Shown: piece by piece, positions 1 through 11,896 of the stretch
Numbering within the stretch: position 1 is the first letter of the stretch
Layout: every line of letters starts with the position of its first letter
Origin: Penelope pileata
Taxonomy: Eukaryota > Chordata > Aves > Galliformes > Cracidae
Direction of reading: 5' to 3'
DNA: 64,000 bases
Assembly: GCA_013396635.1 (NCBI GenBank)
Contig: WBMW01003136.1
Span: forward strand, 46,574 to 110,573
Notes under the pieces: model-generated
Told to the model about the DNA's origin: nothing
Seen by the model: only the letters and a program-made list of their open reading frames with translations
Databases searched by the model: none
Made by a program: the position numbers and the translations under genes

Positions 1-10
1 TCCTCTCTTC

Positions 11-66
11 CCTAACCTAACCTAACCTAACCTAACCTAACCTAACCTAACCTAACCTAACCTAAC
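11..66. repeat. (CCTAA)n pentanucleotide array
   Basis: About eleven uninterrupted CCTAA units, read on the other strand as TTAGG. The vertebrate telomere unit is CCCTAA/TTAGGG, so each unit is one C short. The first unit is preceded by an extra C. The array sits at the very start of the window, so its full length is unknown. It could be an ordinary microsatellite, a decayed interstitial telomere-like tract, or a homopolymer-compressed read of CCCTAA repeats. Confidence 0.9.
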
Positions 67-131
67 CTTCCCAAACCTTCCCTTCCCAAACCTTTCCAAA
101 CCTTCCCTTCCCTTCTCTCCTTTTTTTTCTT
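67..131. repeat. Degenerate CCTTCCCAAA-like pyrimidine-rich tract
   Basis: Directly continues the CCTAA array with irregular CCTTCCC, AAACC and CTTTCC blocks, ending in a T run. It looks like a decayed or variant extension of the same tandem array. Confidence 0.7.
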
Positions 132-1597
132 CTCATTCTTCAGCTACATTTCAGAGTACTTAGTAGTAAGATAATGTTCCAGAAATACTGTGCACACTTA
201 CATTTTGGAATTTTTTTAAAAATTCTTTAAACACTGAACAGAACAGAGTTATGAATCACAGAGAGATTCATTTAGGTCCTAGGAACCAGAGGCATTTAAT
301 TCATTGAATAAACAAAGAAATAAAGTGTAATGAATTTTGTAATTAAATTGTTATAAAATACTTAGAGCTAATGGGCCACATTTTACTTCTATTTGTGTAA
401 AACTGGATTCCATTGACTTAAGAAAGTTACAAAATATCTGCCTTGCTCTTATGAGTTTGGCTTTGAAACAAACCATTCACTTGACATAACTATTTTGTAA
501 AGGGAAAGATTTGAATACAACAGTGATAAACATTTATAGTTCTGCTGTGTACCCCCAGAATAAATTACACCTATTTCCAATCTGCTGACAAAATAGCTGA
601 ATATTAATGTAGTAGAGCACTGTAAAATTTATCTTGGAACCATTGTGTTCTGATTATGTGGGAAATTTCAATTTACATCTATGTGTATATATGTGGCACT
701 TGAGAATGAGGGACTACATGAAGTGACAACATATTTCATTTAATTCTGTGAGCTTGGTACTGAAACATTCCAATTGGCTTGATAAAAACATTTTCCATTT
801 GTTGTGGATTTGTTGTTGTTGTTGTTTGCTTGTTTATTTTTCCATGGAACATGCAATGACTTTTACTGCAATTTTGTAGCTTCATATTTACAATATATTT
901 AAATTTTGCGGAAAACCATAGACCATATCACAACTAAATGAAGTTGTTTTTGTTTGTTTTTGTTTGTTTTGTTGTTTTTTTGTTTTTGATTTTTTTTCTG
1001 TTCAGACACATGAGTAACTTTTGTATATCATGACATGGTTCTGGGTAACCTTCCAAAAATATTTCTAGAGGGGGATAAGAGATGAAATAATAAATGTCTA
1101 GTCTAATATGTCATATAATAAAACATTGTCTTCTCATGTTTTTAACAATATATTTGATTTTATGAGCATTAGATTATTAGCACATTCTGTGACAAAATGT
1201 TTATTTTCCTATTTGCAAAAAGGGACAATGATTGCTATTGTCAGAGACACGATATTCAAAAATACATTTAAATAAGAGTAATAACTAAGACAGATTCCTG
1301 AAGCAAAGCCCGAAATGTGAAAATCTAGTACATTTCCTAATAAAGGAAACCAGTTTAATGACCAAGTAGATGAATATTTTCTTTTTACCATGTACATTCT
1401 AAAAAAAAGAAATACGTGTGTGTTTGCATTTACATATGGAAGTGTATGTATACATATATACATGTATTTGTATGCATACACTTATGTCTATCTGTTTTAC
1501 TTGAATTAACATTGCCTTTACTGTGATGTAAGAATATTTCCATGTGTGTTTTGAATGCTTTTAGGCCTGAAATAAAGTGCAGCGTCAACTGCTGTAT
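132..1597. other. AT-rich non-coding stretch, no gene recognised
   Basis: No open frame with protein-like composition and no recognised transposon. It holds a short (TTG)n tract near 813-828 and the T/TTTG tract listed separately. A 90-residue minus-strand frame at 1209-1481 has no recognisable motif and is treated as chance. Confidence 0.6.
944..1000. repeat. T-rich (TTTG)n simple repeat
   Basis: Repeated TTTG/TTTTG units ending in pure T runs. Its reverse complement could be the A-rich tail of a retroposon, but no retroposon body is recognisable on either side. Confidence 0.8.
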
Positions 1598-1662
1598 CCA
1601 CAGAATCACAGAATTATCACTTCAGTGATAAAAGACACTGACTTGTCTAATATAGCAACCTA
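1598..1662 (-). mobile_element. Tiny CR1 LINE 3'-end fragment (possible)
   Basis: Starts with CACAGAATCACAGAATT, the reverse complement of the CR1 3' octamer tail, then decays quickly. The adjoining ATCACTTCAGTGAT is a small palindrome. Only the terminal tens of bases of a CR1 are visible, so this is a weak call. Confidence 0.45.
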
Positions 1663-4600
1663 AATGTTGATTTTGGGTTGCTAGGAACAAATGATCAGGC
1701 CCAGATCCAGTTTGCAACTGGCTGAATATAGATTGAGGGAAATTAATATTCCTGCATCTTAAAACTCTCTTTTTACATTTGAAATAATGTCACATAATGA
1801 GTGGCATGAATTTAACTTTGTTGTAATTTCATTAAAATAATAGCAATTACTAGCAATCAAATAGATAAATATATACCAAATTTATCTGTGAAAATGAAAA
1901 CAGTCCTTACAATACTTAATATCAGATATCTGATTTCAGTTGTAAAATAAAAAAATACATAACTATATTTAATTATGCAATAATTATTGCATGACAAAGA
2001 TTTTCTCTCTTAAGTGAATGTGCTCATCTTAAGTAAAATATTCATTTTTTTAGTCACAACTAAAGCTGTTAGTGCCAATAACAATTGTTGTCTACTAAAA
2101 TTACAGCAGGGCTGTTCGAAATACTGGTAGTCTTCAGCTATGATACAGTTTTCTCATTGTAAATTTTATTTTAAAATTTATAAAAGTAAACATTTTAAAT
2201 GCATTTTTCAGGTTAGCAACCTCTTTAGTTGAATAAACTATATCATTGTATTTATCCAAAATTTACTAATAATACAATTTTAAACAATTTTCACACAGGC
2301 TTTTTCATTATTAATTCATTGAACTACTATCAGTGATGTAGTAATGTGACTATATGGGTGTATGTCTAGTTACATAAGATAATCCAAATTCATTTAGATT
2401 TTATCTGATAATATACAGCAAAAACAAATTTATGGGTTACAGTATGACTCAAATGAAGAACAAAATTCAATAATATGTACATTTTTCTGTTTTCAAATAT
2501 ATAAGAAATGCTTATATTAAGATCAAATAACTCAAACTATATACTTTCAAAGAATGGATATTCTGCTGAATTTTTTCTTCCCAAATATAAATGTCTTGCT
2601 TAGGTATGATGAAAAGTGCATCAAAGATAAAAAATGACTATTCAGTATATTTGATGTTTCTGAAGTAAATGAAAGTTTTCCTATTGATTTCATTTTTTAA
2701 AAAATAAGGAATATCTTTATAGTCTGTCTTATGTTTTTATGTCTTGCTGCAATATTAAAAACTTTATTAGCTTATATTGCACAGGCCAAATAAATGCTAG
2801 AAAAGAGTTTCAAATCTCTCGCAGTTATAACATCTCAATTAGTTGTAACTTTTCAATAAGTTATGACTGAGTGCTTCTAAGGGCTATTGTCTTTGGTGAT
2901 TAAATACTTGGCCTTTTTGATGGTGGGTATTCTTAGTTCATCTCCATCCAAATATAGCATGCAATGTAGTCATTTCTTGTGGAAATGTTTTGAAAATATT
3001 CTGTTGATGACTTCATAAAGTTTATAATAATGTTTCAAAAACATTCTAGGTATATCATTTAGAGTTAGCACATTTTATTTTTTTGTTTTCTTGTTTTCTT
3101 GATTTTTTTTGTTTGTTTCTTTGTTTTTGTTTTCTGACACATTACTTGGAATCAAACTGCTTACCTCTGTTTTGAAGCTTGCTTTTTGTTTTATTTTGTG
3201 CATGGAGCACAGTTGTCTGCAGAAGGGTCTAACCTATTTTCCCTAAATGTGTATATTTTATTTTAAAGAAAAATATTGTGCTCTTTAGATAGATACTAAT
3301 TTTTCTAAGCACAATCACGTGGTTTCCCCTCCCTCTCTCTCAATTTTTACACTGGGAGGCAATGAAGAAGCATGAGTGTTTTCCTGTGTAGCTCTGATAG
3401 CTGGAGTAAGACGTTAGGTAAAATATTCATGAATGTGTATTCATGAATGTGACAGGAAATGATATTTTTAAGTCGGGATTTTTCTTATTTATTTATTTAT
3501 TTATTAATTCTATATGTAGTATCATTAGTGTAAATCTGTAATAGGCACACATACACACACAAACATATGGTTTTATATATTTATGTCTAGGGCACCAGTG
3601 AAGGATGAAGCTTTTTTTAAATGCACTCTGTCTCAAGAGGGACTATCTTATAAGCAGGCCGTGTTTATATTATGAGGCTTATCAGCACAGCAATATAAGT
3701 GGTAAAATGAATGCCTCTGATAAATTCTGGACAGTTCTGAAATGTTTATTTTTACCATTTTTTTGGCAACACAGGTAATAGCTACCAAAAGTAATTGGTA
3801 AGGTACCCTAATATCATGTTAAATAGTAAAATCTATTCAGCTTCTAGTGTGATATATTACTTTTAAAGGCTACTAATGCATATTGTGCATCATTGTGCAT
3901 CATCTTTTCTTGATTTTTTTCGTAAAGAAGTTGCAACTCTCTTAAGAACTTAAGTTGTTTCTATAAATATGAAAGGCAATGAAGATAATAATTATAAATT
4001 CAAGAATTTTTAGAAATATCATCATATAATGCTAATATTGTTTCATCTGTATGTGATTTTTAATACTGTATTCCATATTTTTCAGTGTATTTTATCTACT
4101 GAGTGTTTTCTGTAATTGAATATTTATTAAGAATTCTATAATCACAAAAAGGTTTTTGTTAGATTTGATTAGAATCAGAGATTTAGTCATGGAGAAAAAA
4201 AATGCATCCTCTCATCATTTTGTCTTCATAATACTTATAATTAGATCTACTATCCTAATCAAGTAGTATGTTATTTTTTTTAATATATTATGATGTGTTA
4301 GTTTTACCACATATGCTGTTTGAATGTTAGAGAGTTAGTTACTACTCTAACTAGTCATCTGTAGTGAAATAAAAATGCCCAAAGTTGGCTCAATCAATAA
4401 TATATAAATTCACATTACTATTAAATAATGAAATTATTTTTCTCTTATGTTTCCCTTATGCTTAGTTACCCTTATTTTCCTTACCTCCCTCTCTCAGAAA
4501 TAATAATTCAGTCATTAAACCTTTATATCACTTCACAACCCTAACAGAAAGATAATGTAACAATAATGAGGAGAAAAAATCAGACATATATTTTTATTTT

Positions 4601-4696
4601 CTGACTACGTCCATGTGGGAATAATGCGGTTAATGTGAGTGATCTCATCAAGTGTAGTTGAAATTTTTATGTAACATATTTCCATGTCTGAAGAAA
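1663..4696. other. AT-rich anonymous DNA
   Basis: No repeat family or coding signal recognised. It contains T-rich low complexity at 3080-3135, a (TTTA)n tract at 3485-3506, a short tandem of TTCATGAATGTG near 3426-3452 and a doubled CATTGTGCAT near 3886-3903. A conserved regulatory element could be hidden here, but that cannot be judged from one sequence. Confidence 0.6.
3485..3506. repeat. (TTTA)n microsatellite
   Basis: About five TTTA units in AT-rich DNA. Confidence 0.8.
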
Positions 4697-4723
4697 ATGG
4701 ATGCAAGTACACAGAAATACCTC

Positions 4724-5104
4724 TTATATATTTCCATGGAAACTACAACAGATATAAGGGCACAATAATGCTATTTGATAGAGCACATAGCTGCAAAACA
4801 CTGTTTCAACAAAGTCAACACCATTATCTATGCATTTTCTCCAGCAATAAACAGGAGCCTGCATGCAGGTCTTGTAAAAATCTGCGCCAGTGGAAGTGAC
4901 CCACTGTTTCACAGCAGCTATGACAGCATCATTTCTAGGAAACTGTTGCCCACACAGTCCATATTTCATCACCTGAAAAAAATGAAAAGCAGGAGGCGCC
5001 AAATCTACACTATACAGTGGGTATGGTAGGACAGTCCAGCAAAGATTGGCAATGTGCTCCACAGTCTTAAAACTCATATGGGTCCTGGCGTTACCATGTT
5101 GCAA
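4724..5104 (-). pseudogene. Mariner transposase, C-terminal catalytic part (broken)
   Basis: This 126-residue frame covers the end of the mariner catalytic domain. It begins QHGNARTH, matching the family's HDNAR-type motif. The second acidic residue of the DD34D triad is glycine here, so this copy could not catalyse transposition even if translated. The third triad aspartate survives in YSVDLAP. Further on, AVKQWV and the RWRKC-like CWRKC stretch match the family's C-terminus. The frame lies in the decayed element at 4697-6009, and the rest of the protein is in other frames. Confidence 0.88.
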
Positions 5105-5143
5105 GATAAAGGTTGTCTTTTTCTCTAGTCTGACTCTGGAAGT

Positions 5144-5720
5144 TCAAGCCTTCAGCTTAGTCAACATCGCAATGTAGCGATCAGAGTTGATGGTTTGTCC
5201 AAGTTCCAGGATATCCAGAAGGATCACCCCTTTCCTATACCAAAAGACAGTGCACATCACTTTACCCACTGAGGGTTGCATCTTGAACTTTTTCTTTGAT
5301 GGAGAATTCACATCACCACTCCGTGGACTGCCGTTTTGACTCTGGCTCGTAGTGGTGACACCACGGCTCATCACCGTTAATGATGAAATCTAGGAAACTG
5401 CCACCTTCAGCCTCATGTTTGTTCAATAAGTCCTGAAAACTTGCATACAATGTTCTTTCTATTCCTTTTTGAGCATACGTGGGACCTAACTGGCATAAAC
5501 TTTGTGATATTCCAATGTTGCCACCATTGTTTCCAATGCACTGAAGCCAATATTCAGCTCCATACATAGTTCTCTGGTCATAATCCACTGATTCACATGG
5601 ATGAGCTGATCAAGATGCTCTTCATTTTGTGGTGTGACAACTCCTCATGTCCATCTGGAACATGGCTTGTGTTTCACATTGCTGTTGCCACTGCTGAAAT
5701 GTACCACCACTGCATCACTG
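5144..5720 (-). pseudogene. Mariner transposase, central part (broken, two frames)
   Basis: The frame at 5313-5588 contains the mariner motif GDEPWCHHYEPESKRQ, including the first catalytic aspartate region. It continues at 5144-5374 in another frame (NSPSKKKFK, then VFWYRKGVILLD), matching the region before the second catalytic residue. The switch near 5313-5374 shows a frameshift. Further upstream, towards 5900, the N-terminal helix-turn-helix part is interrupted by stops. No functional product is expected. Confidence 0.85.
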
Positions 5721-6011
5721 TGCTCACATCCACTGTTTGGCCTCCATAAACATTGAGTAAGCAACTATGAATGTCAGTGAGTGCCATTTTTTCACACGGA
5801 GGAATTCAATTCCACACCTTTGCTTCCTATGCACCTCCATGTCAGACACCATTTTGTCAGACTATCCCTCTGCTCCCATCTGTGGAATAGCAACAAAATT
5901 TAAAGGAATATTGGTGGGAAGGTTCAACCTCTACTGCCATACCACCAACATGCCTCTGACATGGGCCAACATAATATAATAGGAGGCATTACTTTCAGAG
6001 CAGCCCTCATA

Positions 6012-7317
6012 TATTTCTGATAGATGCACACTTAAGTACATCTTTAGTCTGAGTTCTGGCTTGCTTTACTGAGAATAAAGTGTTTCTGAATGTATTAGGA
6101 TACTGATTATTACAACAAAAGTCTTCTGCAAGGTCTCAGCAGAACTTCATGCTCATTTAGACAATCTGTGATTAAGTTTGTGTATTATAGAATGTTACAG
6201 CATTTTGGTATTCTCAGAAAGGCATAAGAGCATAAAACCTAATGCTAGTTCAGTTTCTGAAAGGCTTACATTTTACTTTTATCTGTTTTAATTGAATGTT
6301 ACTGGCTTGAAAAGGTTACTCATAATAATGCTTAAGCCTAAGGAGAAAGATATTGGAAAGTTTACAAACATTTTTGTTTATTCAGTGATCCTAACTCTGA
6401 ACTCATATATTAAACTTAAGTAGTTATATGTATATAATTTCTTTATCTGTTCTTGTTTTTTGAATAACTTTAGATTTTTAAGTTCTACAAAGAATATAGA
6501 TTTTGAATGAAATACATAAATGTTTAATAGCCATTAACCAAAGTTTTCAATAAGAATCATTGCTATTGACGTCATTGTTGAACTTTGAAAAATCAGATTA
6601 TATTTATTTTTAGTACTAACTGGGCTTTTAGGGGGCTAATATCCTTGCACCTCTCTGCATTACAGCTAGCTGAATTACCACAGTGATGAAACAGGTGCTC
6701 TTTTAAATGAATTCATATTTCAGGAATATATCAATTTATATTTATTTAATTTTAAATATCTAAAAGATAAATCTTGTCAAAATCAATTCCTAATACTGAG
6801 AAAAAAATAGTTACTTGCAGGGCAGAAAATCTGAAGGCAAAGATTGTTACTACTAGAAATAGAAAGGACTATTTTGTTTTTCATTGTAAAAATATGGATG
6901 TGCAGAACTAAAAACATAAAGCAAGAATGTACAGTATTAAATATTTAGAGTATTTATAAATCATAAAATTGTAAGTATATTTTTGTTTTAGATATTCACA
7001 GTATTGTAACCCTTTATATAAGATTCTTCCATATAAAAGAACTGGTAACTAGAGTTAGGGCAGCATAGTCAGAAATAGAGGCAGATATTTTTCTCTAATT
7101 TTATTTAACTTCAGAAAAGTTCCTGTAGTCAGATGGTTTTATTTTTAATTACACAGGAATTAAAATTCTGCATATCAAAACTGGAAGATCTGGTGTCAGC
7201 AGCATTAAAGAAGCATTAAAATTGCTACAGCAAAGTGAAACTTGAAATTAAGATATGGTGTTCTGTGACTATGGGAGATATTTGTGAGAGGGCTTTGTTG
7301 AGAACTAATTGATAATT
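6012..7317. other. AT-rich anonymous DNA
   Basis: No coding signal or repeat family recognised between the mariner and the possible SINE relic. Confidence 0.6.
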
Positions 7318-7400
7318 ACAGCTTGCATTTGTCTAACATTTTTCTTCCCAAAGGATCCTAAAGTGCCTTGCAAAACTGGGGCCTATTCTTGCCCTTAAAG
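7318..7400 (+). repeat. Possible ancient SINE/LINE2-type relic
   Basis: Contains CCCAAAGGATCCTAAAGTGC followed by CTTGCAAAAC. This resembles the CAAAGGATCTCAAAGCGCTTTACAAA block of ancient amniote MIR/CORE-SINE-related repeats. The usual conserved central core is not clear downstream, so this may be only the 5' part or a chance resemblance. Confidence 0.35.
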
Positions 7401-8160
7401 AAGTCAGTGAGAGCACTGCCAATGGAAACACTGGTGGGCACTTAAGAAGCTAATAAAAGCAGCATTCAAATATCACATCTCCTACCATTCGAATCTGTAG
7501 CCATTCAACTAAAACAGCAATATTCCCCATAGTTTAAGATAGGAAATGAGTGTTATCATATGCAGATAACAAATTTTAAGAAAGAAAATGCAACTGGAAG
7601 TGGGTACATTGTCCAAATATCAATGTTAATATCCCAGATTTTGGTTAACATTTCTGTTTGAGACTTCATCCAAACACATTTTTAATACCTTTTTTTCAGA
7701 TCTGAAAATTAATTTCAATGGTTGTAATGACTGATTTCATTGTTCATGTGTTGCATACATGTATTTTGGGGGGCAGATTTTTTTTTTTTTTTTTTGGTGA
7801 AATAACAATTTCAGAGAAAACAACTAATGTGGAAGTACAGGAAATGTTCTATACTTACTGTACCATTTTGTTGATTATTTTTCAGTTGCTACATGAGAAA
7901 AGCTTAATATTGCAATTAGTATTGATATACATTTCCATACCTTTTCATTTTACTTATTAAGCTGATTGCTGTAATAGTTCGAGGACAGTGTTTGATTTTT
8001 TTTTTAATTGATTTTTTGTACCTATAGTCAGTTGGAAGCAATTCTTATGCCATTTATTCAGATATCTATGTTTAATATAGGACCTTTCCTGTAAAATTTG
8101 TCAGCTACAAAAATACTAAATGACATGCAGTAGTGAAAATAAGGGGGATCTAGTTTAGAT
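7401..8160. other. AT-rich anonymous DNA with a T18 run
   Basis: Nothing coding is recognised. A run of 18 T lies at 7778-7795 and interrupts a short chance open frame. It is not adjacent to a recognised retroposon. Confidence 0.6.
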
Positions 8161-8588
8161 CACAGAATCACAGAATCATAACAGTTGGAAAGGACCTCGG
8201 GAGATTATCAAGTCCAACCCAGCTGCTAAAGCAAGTTCCCTACAGTAGGTTGCACAGAAAAGCATTCCGCAGGTCTTGAAAATCTCCAAAGAAGGAGACT
8301 CCACAACCTCTCTGGGCAGCTTATTCCAGTGCTGTCACCCTCACCATAGAGAAGTTCTTTTTCATGCTTGTATGGAACTTCTTGTCTTCAAGTTTGTGCC
8401 CAATGCCTCTTCTCCTGTCACTGCACACCGCTGAAAAGAGCCTGGTCCAATCCCTTTGCCTCCTGCACTGTAGATATTTATAAACAGTGATGAGATCTCC
8501 TCTCAGTCTTCACCAGACTGAACAGTCCCAGGTCTCTCAGCCCTTCCTCATAAGGGAGATGCTCCAGTCCCCTAATCACCTAATCATC
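8161..8588 (-). mobile_element. CR1 LINE, 5'-truncated, 3' end only
   Basis: Begins on the plus strand with CACAGAATCACAGAATCAT, the reversed CR1 octamer tail, then GTTGGAAAGGACCTCGGGAG, the standard CR1 3' untranslated block. It continues into the end of the reverse transcriptase reading frame, reversed, with stops. It stops near 8588. Of a 4.5 kb element only the last 0.43 kb remains, which is normal for CR1. Confidence 0.95.
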
Positions 8589-10127
8589 AAGCCCTATGTG
8601 CTATACTGTAAAAAGGCTTGAATTCTTTTTCACTCAGCATTTTTTTTCTCTGCCATTCATACTGGTGAATGATGAATTGAGAACAACTTCCAAAACATAA
8701 AATATTACTTATCTGTTTAAATGGGTTTTTTTTTGTTTGTTTGGTTGTTTTTTTTTCTTTTTGTTAGATGTTCCAAAGAAGGACTGAAAAATAAGCAGCT
8801 CAAACTGCAACTAAGGTTTGGAACAATTTATCTAATAGAATATCAATCAACTGAAGTCTTCCAATTGTGTGGCTTATACATGCTGTATAATCAAAAAAAA
8901 AAAAAAAAAGTTAAGAGACTAGATGATTTCAACACTTTCCTTCTAGTCTTATTGAGTAAATATTTATTAAATCCTTTGACAAAGTCACAGAAGAGGAAGT
9001 TTTGCATTTTTGACGTCTAAGGTGAAAATGCTGTATATAATTCATCAAAATACTATATTTACCTCATTAAAAAGACAGAGAGAAAGAAACAGACAGGGAA
9101 CCTCAATTTTTAGAGAATATTTATTTTCTCATGTTGTATCTGAACATAGTAGTTAAATTCACTTGTCCATCCTACAGTGGAAGCCAGAATGTTCATAAAA
9201 GTGGTTTTCAGAGAAATCACAACATATTGTATGCATCTATTGTATAGATGTTTCTTTCAAGCAATTTTGAATGTGTTAGAGAAAGGTATTCTGTTAGGAA
9301 CTACATTCATCAGTAGATATAAATTTCTTCATCTACTAGAAACAGTATTTTACAGCCTTATACAAAAATAAGAACCTATAAATAAAAGTATAAAAACGAT
9401 GAAATCTACATGGGATGAACAAATGCCATGTTTTCTTATCTATATATCTGTATAGAAATCTCATGGATTTTCCAACAAGAATTTCAACTAAGTAAAAATA
9501 ATTTGACTGAACTGTTCCAGAAAACTACAGACAGATACAAAAACCAATCATCAAAGTTAACAGCTGATTACTTTTGTTTTCAATGTAAGTATTGAATTCT
9601 TAACACTTTCAATTAAGTCATTAAGTCACTACTATGTCATAAACACATTTTATTGGTTATAGTTTAATGAAAAACATATTAAAGTCGATATTGAACTGTC
9701 TCACACATTAAATGAAAGCAAGAAAGAAGTAACTATCCATTTGCTGATGACTTAGGCCAGAAGGAATTTAGCACTTCAGTCAAAAATAGGATTAGATTTT
9801 ATCCTCAGGATAGGATTAGTATGTAATCTCATGGTCCCTTACTATGTTTCCTGTTAGATATTCTTTACAATTTTGCAATTCTTAATCAGGCAAAACTCCC
9901 AAGGAAATCAGTGTGCTTAGTAAAGAGATGTTAAATCTCATCTTTAGACTTCAAATTATTTGACTCATACAAAACTATTTAATAAATAAAGGGCTAAATG
10001 ACAGTTACTCAAGAATATTTAAGGGACAAAGTCTTACGTCTTTGAGGATCTCAGTCTAAATGACTAACACAATACAAAGACTGTATATCCATATGTATTA
10101 GAAATAAATCAACTATGGTCAAATTTT
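8589..10127. other. AT-rich anonymous DNA
   Basis: Holds a short TTTG/T-rich patch near 8725-8765 and an A17 run at 8893-8909. The small open frames here are low complexity and have no recognisable domain. Confidence 0.6.
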
Positions 10128-10188
10128 CACAGAACTGCAAAATTGCAGGGGTTGGAAGGGACCTCAAGAGATCATCGACTCCAACTCC
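10128..10188 (-). mobile_element. CR1 LINE 3'-terminal scrap
   Basis: Contains TTGCAGGGGTTGGAAGGGAC followed by CTCAAGAGATCATCGACTCC, a close match to the minus-strand CR1 3' terminus at 55505-55590. Only about 60 bp is present, ending abruptly after CCAACTCCC. Confidence 0.9.
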
Positions 10189-11741
10189 CATTTTGCATTC
10201 TTTGCTAATTTCCGTCTTTCTCAGCAAAGGATCTAACCCTTAAAATCTTTTGTATTGTATAATATTTAATTAATAAATATTTTATATGACTTTACTGGGT
10301 ACTACAATACTTTTTTCTTTTCATTCATCTGCAATAAATGTGTTTTTATTGTCATATCTGTAACCACTATAAGAAAACTGAAACTCATATTAGAAAGTCA
10401 GGTCAAACTACATCCCTTTTCCATTTTCCGTTCCCCTCTTCATCTTCCTTCTTTTATTTCTTCTCCTTCTCCTTCTTCTTCTTTTTGATATGCTTAATAC
10501 AGAAAAAAAAAACACTTTTTTTTTCCCCAAGAAATTACTATTTTCAAATGTATTTCAGAATTGGTTAAATAAAAATATTCATGACAAACAAAACATGAAT
10601 TTACCCAAAACAAAACAAAACAAAACAAGCTTACTGTCAGCTTATCTAGTTTTATATTAAACTAAAATCTCTGTCAAAAGTTAGTACTCAATACTTGAAT
10701 GTGTATCACTAGTCTCGTCCCCCCACAATACCAAAAAACACACAAAAAATTCTATCAATAAAGTAATAGTTAGCATAAAATGCTAGAAACAGTTGTATTC
10801 AACTGTTTTAGCTTATTTACAGGATGTATCACTTTATATTCTTAATTACTGCACAGTAATAATTAAGGATATAAGATGGCTTACACATTTTCATACACAC
10901 TCATCTCATTTGCAAACTATAACAATGAGTTTATACTAATGCACTGTATTTTGTAGATTTCAAATAATTATGAACTATTTACTTGTTAAGATTTGTTTTA
11001 ATATGTCTTTAAATAGCTGTACTAAAAAAATATTTCATCAAGCAATTTCACTTAATGATATTAACTTTGTTATTGTCCAATGTGGTAAGCAAATTTTTAT
11101 AGCAAAAGAGAAAAAAAAGTAAGAGGAATAAAGGGAAAAAAAATCAACAACCAAAGCCACTATTTTTAATAGTTAATATATTTCTGATACTTAATCTTTC
11201 ATGCTTTGAACCATATTAGTAATTTTACTGTCCATAATTTAATGCTATCACCGAAAACTACTTATGGGAGTAAAATTGTTCATATGTCTAAGCATTTGCA
11301 GGACTGAGTCTTCGATTTCGGATTGATGAATTGAAAAGAAAAATATGCTGAATATTCATTTGTTTGACATCATAGAATTGGTTCATGTATTTTTGTCTGA
11401 CAGCTTCCTATAGCAATGAAAAAACCATCCTGATTTTGTACATTATCCTTCAATGAACAGTAAAGGAAACAAGTATTGAATAATATTAATACCTCAGAAC
11501 TACAATGAAATACTTAACAAAATAGTCCAGTCTGTCTTTACATTGAGAATAATTTCATTTGTATTAAATGTTAGAAAACATCATATATTATATACATAAC
11601 TTCAAAACAGATAACTGTAGACGCATATTGCTAGGTATGTTTTTATTCAAGTTTATAGAACATCATAGGTGTACATTATATCTATGCTTATACATGTATA
11701 TAAAAGTTTCAATTATTTTAAAGCACATTAGACCTAAATTA
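10189..11741. other. AT-rich anonymous DNA with simple repeats
   Basis: Contains a CTT-rich pyrimidine tract near 10420-10485, a T/A-rich patch to about 10530 and a (CAAAA)n tract at 10606-10628. No gene or transposon recognised. Confidence 0.6.
10606..10628. repeat. (CAAAA)n microsatellite
   Basis: Four to five CAAAA units. Confidence 0.8.
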
Positions 11742-11896
11742 TGCAACAATGACACCACTTGTTAATTTATTAAATTTATTTAATAAATAAATCATAATTT
11801 AAATAATTAATTATATTATTAATAAAATTAATTTAATTTTAATTTATTTAATTTATTTAATTTGCAAAGTGACACCACAATGTTAATTTGTTAAAT
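11742..11896. repeat. Duplicated 34-bp segments flanking an AT-rich palindromic core
   Basis: The segment at 11742-11775 (TGCAACAATGACACCAC, then GTTAATTTATTAAAT) recurs at 11863-11896 (TGCAAAGTGACACCAC, then GTTAATTTGTTAAAT). Between them lies about 87 bp made only of A and T-rich TTAATTTATTTAAT-like units. This may be a local tandem duplication with expansion, or an AT-rich insertion. Confidence 0.75.

Larger units (their letters stand above)
4697..6009 (-). mobile_element. Near full-length mariner (Galluhop-like) DNA transposon, inactive
   Basis: Both ends carry mariner-type terminal inverted repeats. On the minus strand the left one begins TGAGGGCTGCTCTGAAAG at 6009, next to a TA at 6010-6011. 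The right one, near 4697-4724, is decayed. The 1.3 kb span is the usual length for a mariner. Inside lie pieces of transposase in several frames. Copies at 17.8, 22.0 and 63.6 kb in this window share its sequence. The family is Galluhop/Mariner1_GG-like, named from memory of the chicken mariner and not verified by search. Confidence 0.9.

Noticed and set aside
1..66. True chromosome-end telomere
   Set aside because: The unit is CCTAA, only eleven copies are visible, and unique AT-rich DNA and transposons follow directly without subtelomeric structure. A telomeric origin is not demonstrated.
1209..1481. 90-residue minus-strand open frame
   Set aside because: Low-complexity, tyrosine/leucine-rich translation of AT-rich DNA with no motif and no supporting signals.
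4684..5029. Plus-strand open frames over the mariner
   Set aside because: They are antisense shadows of the minus-strand transposase remains.
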